Below are positions 1 through 6,429 of a stretch of 13,838 nucleotides of DNA, one piece after another. Position 1 is the first letter of the stretch. The number at the start of each line of letters is the position of its first letter. Source of the stretch: Chloroflexota bacterium (GTDB lineage Bacteria; Chloroflexota; Anaerolineae; Aggregatilineales; Phototrophicaceae); the NCBI GenBank assembly GCA_003242205.1, contig QGUR01000103.1, positions 1 through 13,838 on the forward strand, read 5' to 3'. The notes under the pieces were generated by a model. It worked only from the letters and a program-made list of their open reading frames with translations. It was not told the DNA's origin and did not search any database. A program made the position numbers and the translations under genes.

Positions 1-132
1 GGGCTGAAATAGTCGGGTTAAAAAGGTTTTTGGGGCAAAAAGGGTGTCCCCCCGGCCCTCGGCATGCCTCCCCGCGCGCCAGACTTCGAAAACTTCCGCC
101 TCCTCCGATCCACGATAGGGCCGGATTTCCAT
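1..132 (-). CDS. GNAT-family N-acetyltransferase, N-terminal fragment (runs off window)
   Basis: An open frame of 44 codons starts at an ATG at 130-132 and reads to the window edge without a stop. It begins MEIRPYRGSEEAEVFEVW, which resembles the beta1-alpha1 start of GNAT acetyltransferases (an xIRPYRxxDEAAVxxxW pattern). It continues through a TLxxxTFLTRLFQP stretch that fits the next helix of that family. The acetyl-CoA binding loop is outside the window. The gene starts 7 nt after the stop of the upstream permease gene, so it is probably the last visible gene of the sugar operon. An acetyltransferase would fit amino sugar metabolism, but its substrate cannot be inferred. The bases at 15-55 are rich in homopolymer runs, so a sequencing error near a contig end could have altered part of the frame. 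Confidence 0.5.
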   Translation of the reverse strand, partial: MEIRPYRGSEEAEVFEVWRAGRHAEGRGDTLFAPKTFLTRLFQP

Positions 133-139
133 AACGCTT

Positions 140-988
140 CTATCCCTTGAGGCCGGTCAGCGCGATTCCGCGAATGAAATAGCGCTGCAGGAAGATAAAA
201 ATCACCAGCGTCGGCACGACCGACAGCGCCGTGCCCGCCATCAGCAGGTGCAGGTTGCGCGCCTCGGCGGCATAAAGCCGCAGCGAATTCAGGCCCAGCG
301 GCACGGTCATCAAATCGCGGTCGCTGATGACCAGTAGCGGCCAGAGAAACGCATTCCAGACGCCGATAAAGGTGAATGTGCCGAGGGTTGCCAGCGCCGG
401 CTTTACCAGCGGCACGATGATCCGCGCGTAGATGAGCGGTTCGCTCGCGCCGTCGATCCGCGCCGCGTCGAGCAGTTCATCCGGCAGCGTCGAGATGAAC
501 TGGCGCATCAGAAAGATGCCATATGCGGAGAAGATGCCGGGAACCACCAATCCCTGAAAGGTATTGATCCAGCCCAACTGGCGCACGATGTAGAACACCG
601 GGATCAGAGTGATGAAGAACGGAACCATCATCGTCGCCAGAATCATGTAGAACAGCAGGTCGCGCCCCGGAAACTGGTATTTGGCAAAGGCGAACCCGGC
701 AATGGAACTGGTGAAAAGCACGCCCAGCACCGTCGCCGCCGCCACGATGATGCTGTTGAGGTACAGCCGGTGCATCGGCACGACTTCGAGCAGGCCGGTG
801 AAGTTGCTGAACTGCGGCGTGGCGGGAAACCAGACCGGCGGCTGGCGCGTGATCTCACTGGTCGTCATGAGCGACGAGTTGATCATCCACAAAAACGGAA
901 CGACCATGACAATCGCGCCGAAGATAACGATCACGTAGCGCGCAACGTTCAGCGACAGCGCCCCGATTCGATACTCATTTCTGGCCAT
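140..988 (-). CDS. Sugar ABC transporter permease, MalG type (CUT1)
   Basis: This is one of two inner permease subunits of a CUT1 carbohydrate importer. It is 282 aa, the usual size for MalG-like subunits. A first membrane segment lies at about residues 17-37, followed by an extracytoplasmic loop and about five more hydrophobic segments. The cytoplasmic EAA loop that docks the ATPase is visible at about 172-193 (LLDAARIDGASE, then IIVPL). The ATG has a strong GGAGG ribosome site 5 nt upstream. The gene follows the MalF-type permease after a 9-nt gap, so the pair is co-transcribed and should form a heterodimer. Family and role are clear. The substrate is not visible in the sequence; the operon context suggests an amino sugar or muropeptide-derived saccharide. 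Confidence 0.95.
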   Translation of the reverse strand: MARNEYRIGALSLNVARYVIVIFGAIVMVVPFLWMINSSLMTTSEITRQPPVWFPATPQFSNFTGLLEVVPMHRLYLNSIIVAAATVLGVLFTSSIAGFAFAKYQFPGRDLLFYMILATMMVPFFITLIPVFYIVRQLGWINTFQGLVVPGIFSAYGIFLMRQFISTLPDELLDAARIDGASEPLIYARIIVPLVKPALATLGTFTFIGVWNAFLWPLLVISDRDLMTVPLGLNSLRLYAAEARNLHLLMAGTALSVVPTLVIFIFLQRYFIRGIALTGLKG

Positions 989-997
989 CGCGCCCTC

Positions 998-1939
998 CTA
1001 TTCCTGTGTCCGGTCGCGCAGCAGCCGAAGCTGGACAATCGTGATCGCCAGAATGATGGCCAGCAAAATGAAGGCCATCGCCGAAGCGCGCCCCATGCGC
1101 TGGAACTTGAAGGCCGTGTTGTACATATGCAGCACAACGGTCATGGTGCTGTTGGCCGGCCCGCCATTGGTAGTGGCGAATACCAGATCAAAGACCTGTA
1201 ACGCGCCGATCGTGTTCGTCACGATGACAAAGAGCATAACAGGGCGCAGCAACGGCAGGGTGATATGGCGGAAGCGCTGCCAGACATTCGCCCCATCAAC
1301 GCTGGCGGCATCATAATAGTCCTGAGGAATGCCCTGCAGCCCGGCGACGAAGATGACGATGTAATAACCGAGATACTGGTACACCGCCATGATGATGATG
1401 ACATACAGCGCCTGATCCGGGCTGGCGAGAAACGGCTGTCTTGTGCCGCCGAGTGCGATCAGCAGGCTGTTCACCAGCCCGTAGTTACGGTTAAACAGAA
1501 AGCCGAAGATCACGCCCAGCGCCAGCGGCGCGGTGATGACCGGCAGGAAATACAGCACCCGCCACAGCGTTTGGCCGCGCAGGCGGCTGTTCAGCAGCAG
1601 CGCGAACGCCAGCCCCAGAATGACGTTGCTGCCAACACCGCCGATCACAAAGATGAACGTGTTCACCAGCGCGCGCTGAAAAATGGTGTCCTGTGTCAGC
1701 AAATAGACATAGTTGCTGAGGCCGACCCACGGCATTTCAGACGGCGGCGTCAGCATGTTCCATTCGTGCAGGCTGACCCAGCCGGTGAACAGGATCGGGC
1801 CAAGCGAAAAAACCAGCAGACCGGCAACCGGCAGCGAAATAAAGATATAGGCCCAGATCATGCGTTGCCGGAAAAGCGTATTTCTGCGCGGGGTCGAGAA
1901 CTGGTTGGCTGGCGTGGCCAGCGCCTTTGTTCCGTCCAA
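998..1939 (-). CDS. Sugar ABC transporter permease, MalF type (CUT1)
   Basis: This is the second permease subunit of the CUT1 importer, 313 aa from the start chosen here. A roughly 25-residue polar N-terminus precedes the first membrane segment (about residues 27-50). The EAA loop is at about 209-229 (YDAASVDGANVW, then ITLPLL). Start choice: an in-frame TTG at 1951 has no ribosome site before it. The TTG four codons later (ending at 1939) has GGAG 6 nt upstream, so I take that one; the next ATG would cut off the cytoplasmic N-terminus. The gene lies downstream of the solute-binding protein gene across a gap of about 120 nt that holds a strong hairpin, and 9 nt before the MalG-type permease. 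Function is confident; substrate is inferred only from neighbours. Confidence 0.93.
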   Translation of the reverse strand: MDGTKALATPANQFSTPRRNTLFRQRMIWAYIFISLPVAGLLVFSLGPILFTGWVSLHEWNMLTPPSEMPWVGLSNYVYLLTQDTIFQRALVNTFIFVIGGVGSNVILGLAFALLLNSRLRGQTLWRVLYFLPVITAPLALGVIFGFLFNRNYGLVNSLLIALGGTRQPFLASPDQALYVIIIMAVYQYLGYYIVIFVAGLQGIPQDYYDAASVDGANVWQRFRHITLPLLRPVMLFVIVTNTIGALQVFDLVFATTNGGPANSTMTVVLHMYNTAFKFQRMGRASAMAFILLAIILAITIVQLRLLRDRTQE

Positions 1940-2003
1940 CGTCGACTCCAAACACTAAGTAGAGGTGTGTGGCGGCAGCAGCGAACAGCGAACGATGAAA
2001 GTG

Positions 2004-2036
2004 AGGGATGCCCGCTCTGTGTTGCCGGGCATCCCT
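2004..2036 (-). promoter_or_regulatory. Intercistronic hairpin between binding-protein and permease genes
   Basis: An 11-bp perfect, GC-rich inverted repeat (AGGGATGCCCG at 2004-2014 and its complement at 2026-2036) encloses an 11-nt loop. On the transcribed minus strand it begins 24 nt after the stop of the solute-binding protein gene. The strand after it reads CACTTTC, which is not a proper U-tract, so it is a poor intrinsic terminator. It may be a partial terminator or a 3' mRNA stabiliser. By analogy with known malE-malF type operons, either would keep binding protein in excess over permeases. The role is inferred; the stem is seen directly. Confidence 0.65.
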
Positions 2037-2060
2037 GATAGCGACCGTCGAATGGCTGGC

Positions 2061-3350
2061 TTATTGCGCCGCGTACTCGGCGAGTACCGCATCGCCCTCC
2101 ATGGCGGCGAACTCCAGCGCGCTGGCTGGGTCCTGCATACCGGAGAGCACGGCTTCGATCTCGGCCTGAAGTTTGGTCTTGACCTCCTGCCCGCCGGCGG
2201 CGATTGGCTCTGGCACAGCATAGGCCGTGCTGGCGACGAACGGAGCGAGGAAATGATCGCCCAGTTCTTCCGAGAAGGCTTCCTGATCGTAGATCATGCT
2301 TGGAATGGCGCCGAGCGAGTGCACCAGATAGTCGCCCATCGGCGAGGGTTCGCCTTCAGCCGGCGGCGTGTTCATCCACTGGATGAAATCCCAGGCCACT
2401 TCGGGATGTTCAGAAGTAGACGCCACGCTCCACAGCCAGTTATACGACATGGTGGCTGTTTCACTACCGCTCGGCCCGACGGGGATGGGCGCGACGCCGA
2501 CTTCCGTGTCATAGTCGATAGCTTCAGCGGCGCGCAGAGTCGCCCGCCACCAGTTAGCCATAATCGTCATGCCAACGCGGCCATTGACGAATTCCCCACT
2601 CGGCACGCTGATATCGAGGCTACCATCGGCCAGCAGATCAGCGTACAACTGGAGAGTTTCCAGACCTTCCGGGCTGTTGAAGGCCGTGGCCGACAGATCC
2701 TCAGTCAGATAACGGCCTCCGTTCGACATGAGCAACGAAGCGAACGGGTGAACGATGCCAGAGTCCCAACCGGGCCACACAGCGAAACCGGCCTGCGTAA
2801 TCGCGCCCGTGTCGTCGGTAACCGTCATAGCGGCGGCCATCTCACGGAGTTCTTCCCAGTTCTGCGGCGGCTCGCTGTAACCGGCTTCTTCGAGCAGGCG
2901 CTTGTTGTAGATCAGCAGATAAGTGTTGACCTCGGTCGGCCAGCCCCATACCTGACCGCCGGCGGAAACGCCCTCGACGATGCCGGGCGAGGTATTGGCT
3001 ACAATGGCGTCGACGACTTCCTGAGGCGGCACGGCCAGCAGGCCACTGCGAGTGAACTCAGGCAGCCACAGGTTATACAGATGGAAAATGTCGGGGTTGG
3101 TTCCGGCGGTCTGGCCCGTGATGATCTTCGTCAGCAGATCGTTGAAAGGCACGGTTTCCAGTTCAATTTTGACGCCCGGATTGGCGGCTTCATACGCTTC
3201 GATCATGGCCAACTGGCCGGGCAACACGATTTCCTCGCCCCAGTGCGTCAGCACGCGCAGCGTGATTTCTTCCTGCGCCCCAGCGATGGAAGCGCCTAAC
3301 ACGAGGACAACAACGAGGATCAGCGAAACAAGTAACGGACTTCTGTTCAT
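2061..3350 (-). CDS. Extracellular solute-binding protein of a CUT1 sugar ABC transporter
   Basis: This is the substrate-capturing subunit of the importer, 429 aa, matching family 1 sugar-binding proteins (MalE/UgpB-like). The N-terminus is a signal peptide: a short basic start (MNRS), a hydrophobic core to about residue 20, then SIAGA/QEE as a likely signal peptidase I site. No lipobox cysteine is visible. The mature part has typical features: a lobe-1 beginning ITLRVLTHWG, a GTNPDIFHLYNLWLPEF segment, and NGRVGMTIMANWW in the hinge/lobe-2 region. The ATG at 3348-3350 is preceded by GGGAG 10 nt upstream. A longer TTG start nine codons earlier would put polar residues before the signal peptide and is rejected. 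It lies between the NamZ-like enzyme and the permeases in one operon. Confidence 0.95.
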   Translation of the reverse strand: MNRSPLLVSLILVVVLVLGASIAGAQEEITLRVLTHWGEEIVLPGQLAMIEAYEAANPGVKIELETVPFNDLLTKIITGQTAGTNPDIFHLYNLWLPEFTRSGLLAVPPQEVVDAIVANTSPGIVEGVSAGGQVWGWPTEVNTYLLIYNKRLLEEAGYSEPPQNWEELREMAAAMTVTDDTGAITQAGFAVWPGWDSGIVHPFASLLMSNGGRYLTEDLSATAFNSPEGLETLQLYADLLADGSLDISVPSGEFVNGRVGMTIMANWWRATLRAAEAIDYDTEVGVAPIPVGPSGSETATMSYNWLWSVASTSEHPEVAWDFIQWMNTPPAEGEPSPMGDYLVHSLGAIPSMIYDQEAFSEELGDHFLAPFVASTAYAVPEPIAAGGQEVKTKLQAEIEAVLSGMQDPASALEFAAMEGDAVLAEYAAQ

Positions 3351-3365
3351 TTCTATTTTGCTCCC

Positions 3366-3391
3366 AAAAGATCGCAATCGATCGTACTTTT
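3366..3391 (-). promoter_or_regulatory. Small hairpin in front of the binding-protein gene
   Basis: A GATCG/CGATC stem with a 4-nt loop (3370-3383) is flanked by A4 and T4 runs (3366-3369 and 3388-3391). It lies in the 54-nt gap between the NamZ-like gene and the binding-protein start, just upstream of the GGGAG ribosome site. It may mark an mRNA processing or attenuation point at which binding-protein expression departs from the upstream genes. The stem is short and could be chance. Confidence 0.25.
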
Positions 3392-3404
3392 GATGGCCCG
3401 AACG

Positions 3405-4571
3405 TCAGTCGTGGTACAGGAAGTAGCCTTCCCGCAGCCGGTCGAACGCCTCCAGACCGGCCTGCCATGACGCGACGAGTTCGGACACAGGGCGTCCGGC
3501 ATCCAGATGCTCGCGCACCTGAGCGCCGCCGGAGAGAAGATCAATCGGCCGCTGCCCGCTTTCGGACCACGGCCCACGCCACGAAAACTCCGCTGGCCAC
3601 AATGACCTGACGCGTGCGATCAGATGAAGCGTCGTTTCAACGGGCCGGAACACCTCCCGGTCGCGCACGTACATATGCACGCCGCCGCAAAGCTCGCCCT
3701 GATACTTGCTGATGGTCGGTGTGAAATACACCGGGCGAAAGCGCACGCCGGGCAGATCAAGGCTGTTGAGGTCGTCGGCCAGCGTCTCAGCATCGATCCA
3801 TGGTGCGCCGATGTATTCAAATGGTTTTGTCGTTCCCCTCCCCTCCGATAGATTGCTGCCCTCGATAAGACATGTCCCCGGATAAACCTGTAGCGCGGAA
3901 AGCGTTGGCAGGTTCGGCGACGGCGGCACGAACGGCAGACCGGTGTCGTCGAACCACATGCTTCGCCGCCACCCGCGCATTGGAACCACGGTCAGATCGC
4001 AGCCGATGTCAAACGCCTCATTGCACAGACGCGCCATTTCACCCGCCGTCAGGCCATGGCGAATGGGAATCTCGACCGGCCCGACGAACGAGGTGTAGGC
4101 GGGATCGAGCACCAGCCCTTCGATGATCCGCCCGGCAATCGGATTGGGCCGGTCGAGCACGATCACCCGCCGCCCGTATTCGGCTGCCGCCGACATGACG
4201 TTGATGAGCGTCGCCAGATAGGTATAGAAGCGCACGCCGCCATCCTGCAGGTCGTAGATCAGAGTGTCGATCCCTTCCAGCATTGCGGCAGTAGGTCGCT
4301 GGGTTTCCCCGTACAGACTGTAGACCGGAAGGCCCGTCCGCGGATCGGTGTACGTTGACACGTGATCGCCTGCCTGAGCGCTGCCGCGCAGGCCATGTTC
4401 CGGCCCAAAGAGCGCGACCAGTTGCACATCCGGATGCGCGTGCAGCAGGTCGGCGCTACCCGTCAGGTTTTCGTCGATGCTGGCGGCGCTGGCCACCAGC
4501 CCGACACGCTGCCCGGCGACCAGATCAGGCTGTTCGCGCAAAAAGACGGTGATGCCCGGCGTTACCATCAT
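3405..4571 (-). CDS. NamZ-like exo-N-acetylmuramidase (DUF1343), no signal peptide
   Basis: This 388-aa protein carries the DUF1343 conserved blocks in order: FGPEHG (55-60), YSLYG (84-88), DLQDGGVRFYTY (107-118), DRPNP (140-144), RHGLTAGE (171-178), PPSPN (216-220), EGSNLSEGRGT (237-247) and PFEYIGAPW (250-258). The characterised member, Bacillus subtilis NamZ, removes terminal MurNAc from peptidoglycan saccharides such as MurNAc-GlcNAc. The usual QDVG motif is QDGG here. The N-terminus (MMVTPGITVFLREQPDLV) has no hydrophobic signal segment, so the protein should act in the cytoplasm, unlike secreted NamZ. The first ATG overlaps the lacI stop (ATGA); a second ATG follows at once, and GGAGG lies 4 and 7 nt before them, so translation is coupled to lacI. 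Substrate is inferred from the family. Confidence 0.88.
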   Translation of the reverse strand: MMVTPGITVFLREQPDLVAGQRVGLVASAASIDENLTGSADLLHAHPDVQLVALFGPEHGLRGSAQAGDHVSTYTDPRTGLPVYSLYGETQRPTAAMLEGIDTLIYDLQDGGVRFYTYLATLINVMSAAAEYGRRVIVLDRPNPIAGRIIEGLVLDPAYTSFVGPVEIPIRHGLTAGEMARLCNEAFDIGCDLTVVPMRGWRRSMWFDDTGLPFVPPSPNLPTLSALQVYPGTCLIEGSNLSEGRGTTKPFEYIGAPWIDAETLADDLNSLDLPGVRFRPVYFTPTISKYQGELCGGVHMYVRDREVFRPVETTLHLIARVRSLWPAEFSWRGPWSESGQRPIDLLSGGAQVREHLDAGRPVSELVASWQAGLEAFDRLREGYFLYHD

Positions 4572-5578
4572 CTGACCTCCGCCGTGGAGCCGCGTATGAC
4601 TAGTCTGGGCGGCAGAACGATATTGGCAGGCGTCCCGTTTGCCTCGTCGAGCATGCCAAGCAGAAGCTCGAAAGCACGCTCGCCAAGCTCGGCAAATGGC
4701 TGGTGAATGGTCGTCAGTGGCGGCGTGGTATACGCGGCTGCCTCGATATTGTCGAATCCCACAACGGAGATGTCATCGGGCACGCGCAGCCCCGCCTCGG
4801 CCAGCGCGCGGTACGCGCCAATCGCAAGCTCATCGCTGGCGGCAAACACCGCGGTCGGGCGCTCGTCGTCCTGAAGCAGGCGATGCATGGCGGTATAGCC
4901 GTGCTGATAGCCCCACTGCACGCTCTCTGAAGGCAGGCTTCGCCGGTAGGTCAGGTTATGGTCCGCCAGCGCCTGCAGGTATCCCGCCTCGCGCTGGCGC
5001 GCGATTTCCAGACGGTGCGAGCCGCCGATATGCGCGATGCGCCGGTGTCCGAGATTGATGAGATGTTCCGTTGCCAGATACGCGCCCCGCAGGTTGTCGA
5101 CGCTGACGGTCGGCAGCGGCGAATCGGTCACGCAGTCGATGATGACCGTGGGGATATGGTTTTCGACCAGTTGAAGCGCGTGTTCCCGGCCAATGGCGTT
5201 AACCATAATGGCGCCATCCGCGCGGCGGTCGCCGATGCTGTCGACATATGCCTGTTCGCGCGCGGGATCGAGGCCGGTGTTGTAGAGGAGAACGGTGTAA
5301 TTCTGCGCGTAGGCCGCCGCTTCGATGGTGCTGGCAATGACCGACAGAACCGGGTTGGTGATGTCCATCACCAGCAACGCGATCATGCGCGTGCGGCGCG
5401 TCCGCATACTGCGGGCAATGGCGTTGCGTTTGTAGTTCAGCGCTTCGATAGCGTTGAGCACGCGCAGCCGGGTTTCTTCCGAGATGTTGCCCGTCTCGTT
5501 GATGACGCACGAAACCGTCTGCACGCTGACCCCAGCGTGATTGGCAACATCGCGCATCGTGGGTGAAGATCGCCGCAT
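4568..5578 (-). CDS. LacI-family transcriptional regulator
   Basis: This is a 336-aa sugar-responsive DNA-binding regulator. The N-terminal helix-turn-helix is at about residues 8-30 (MRDVANHAGVSVQTVSCVIN). The hinge helix is at 52-59 (NAIARSMR). A periplasmic-binding-protein-like effector domain runs from about 65 to the end, with VGFDNIEAAAYTTPPLTTI near the C-terminus. The recognition helix has Cys at the position often held by Arg or His (TVSxVIN), and the hinge position usually Leu is Met. The gene lies directly downstream of a double operator, with a second near-identical copy before the ROK gene, so it probably represses itself, the transporter genes and the kinase pair. The ATG follows AAGGACGAGG. 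The last codon overlaps the start of the NamZ-like gene. Confidence 0.95.
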   Translation of the reverse strand: MRRSSPTMRDVANHAGVSVQTVSCVINETGNISEETRLRVLNAIEALNYKRNAIARSMRTRRTRMIALLVMDITNPVLSVIASTIEAAAYAQNYTVLLYNTGLDPAREQAYVDSIGDRRADGAIMVNAIGREHALQLVENHIPTVIIDCVTDSPLPTVSVDNLRGAYLATEHLINLGHRRIAHIGGSHRLEIARQREAGYLQALADHNLTYRRSLPSESVQWGYQHGYTAMHRLLQDDERPTAVFAASDELAIGAYRALAEAGLRVPDDISVVGFDNIEAAAYTTPPLTTIHQPFAELGERAFELLLGMLDEANGTPANIVLPPRLVIRGSTAEVR

Positions 5579-5599
5579 CCCGCCTCGTCCTTGATGTAG

Positions 5600-5625
5600 G
5601 TTGAACGTTCAACTGAACGTTCAAC
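5600..5625. promoter_or_regulatory. Double LacI-type operator upstream of lacI
   Basis: Two adjoining palindromes: GTTGAACGTTCAAC (5600-5613, perfect 14 bp) and TGAACGTTCA (5614-5623, perfect core). Their centres are 12 bp apart. The whole 26-bp block is itself a near-perfect palindrome with one mismatched central pair. The AACG/TT core with central CpG is the classic LacI/PurR/CcpA operator form. The block lies immediately downstream of a -10 box, so a bound repressor would cover the transcription start. A second copy at 7390-7415 differs at one base. Confidence 0.88.
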
Positions 5626-5627
5626 CC

Positions 5628-5657
5628 AACGTAGCACAAAATTCGTTACACCGTCAA
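5628..5657 (-). promoter_or_regulatory. Sigma70-like promoter of the lacI-namZ-transporter operon
   Basis: On the minus strand, TTGACG (5652-5657) is separated by 18 nt from TACGTT (5628-5633). The double operator begins 2 nt after the -10 box, and lacI starts about 50 nt downstream of that box. The same arrangement, with a shared TTTTGTG before the -10 box, is found upstream of the ROK gene. The -35 box lies 6 bp beyond the stop codon of the SIS gene, with no terminator between, so readthrough from the ROK-SIS pair is also likely. Confidence 0.7.
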
Positions 5658-5663
5658 TTAAAG

Positions 5664-6419
5664 CTAAAGACGCTTCTCCCATTCCATGTAGTCACGGAAT
5701 ACCTGCTGGTTGTTATCCGGGTCCACTTCCGTGACGTTGGGAGATACGAAGATGCGTTCGGGCGTCTTGCCCATCCGCGTCAGAACGGCCGTTGTTTCCG
5801 CAAGCAGCGCCATCGTGAGCCCCACCGCCGCAAGCGTCGAGCTGGCTGCGACTTTCTCCGGCCGGCCTTCGACATCGACCAGCGCGTCCTCCGGCGGGCA
5901 GCAGTTGTCGATGACGATATCGGCGATATCGGCCAGCGCCTTGCCAGACGAGTGCGTTGGCTGGTTGCGCCGGCGGTTCGCGACCGACGTGACGCCGATG
6001 ACCGTTAGGCCGGCTTCCTTACCTGCCAGCGCCATTTCGACCGGCGCAGCGTTCATGCCGCCATGCGAGTACACCACCAGACAATCGCGCGGGTCCAGAT
6101 TGTGCGACAGCAGGATTTGCCGGGCATAGCCTTCCGTGCGTTCGATCCACAAAAGCTCGCGCGCCCCGCCCGGCCCGGTGATGTTGAACCACATCAGGCG
6201 CGGGTCCATGATGGGATGGAAGCCGACATAAGCGCCGTAGCGCGGGAACATATCCTGCACGGGCAGCACCGAGTGACCGGAACCGAACATATGCACGGCG
6301 CGACCGGCGGCAATCGATTCCGCGCAGGCCTGCCCCGCCCGCTGCAGCGCGTCCATCTGCGTTGTCCGGATTTTTTCAAGGATGGGCAGCGACTTTTCAA
6401 AGTATTCGTTGGCGGACAT
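5664..6419 (-). CDS. SIS-domain phosphosugar protein, UPF0309 type
   Basis: This is a 251-aa single-domain SIS (sugar isomerase fold) protein, close in size to the UPF0309/COG4821 family. GSGHS (46-50) and SHGGMNAAPVE (118-128) are the phosphosugar-binding loops. The PIMDPRLM segment and the C-terminal SPNVTEVDPDNNQ block match conserved points of that family. Such proteins bind phosphorylated amino sugars, but most have no proven reaction. The MurQ etherase signature is not visible. An isomerase, deaminase or etherase role on the kinase product is possible and unproven. The start is the ATG at 6417-6419, with AAGGAG 6 nt upstream; the frame stays open further up, but that part would overlap the ROK gene. 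It begins 10 nt after the ROK stop. Confidence 0.88.
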   Translation of the reverse strand: MSANEYFEKSLPILEKIRTTQMDALQRAGQACAESIAAGRAVHMFGSGHSVLPVQDMFPRYGAYVGFHPIMDPRLMWFNITGPGGARELLWIERTEGYARQILLSHNLDPRDCLVVYSHGGMNAAPVEMALAGKEAGLTVIGVTSVANRRRNQPTHSSGKALADIADIVIDNCCPPEDALVDVEGRPEKVAASSTLAAVGLTMALLAETTAVLTRMGKTPERIFVSPNVTEVDPDNNQQVFRDYMEWEKRL

Positions 6420-6429
6420 TTTGATCTCC

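Noticed and set aside
943..952. Operator-like CAACGTTCAG inside the MalG-type permease gene.
   Set aside because: Matches only one imperfect palindrome in coding sequence with no promoter nearby; not the double site.
1653..1664. TGAACGTGTTCA palindrome-like sequence inside the MalF-type permease gene.
   Set aside because: The spacing differs from the operator by two bases and it is within a conserved coding region.
1265..2038. Long plus-strand frames opposite the permease, binding-protein, TPR and other genes.
   Set aside because: They mirror minus-strand genes with clear families, are rich in Arg, His and Gln as expected for reverse-frame shadows, and have no ribosome sites.
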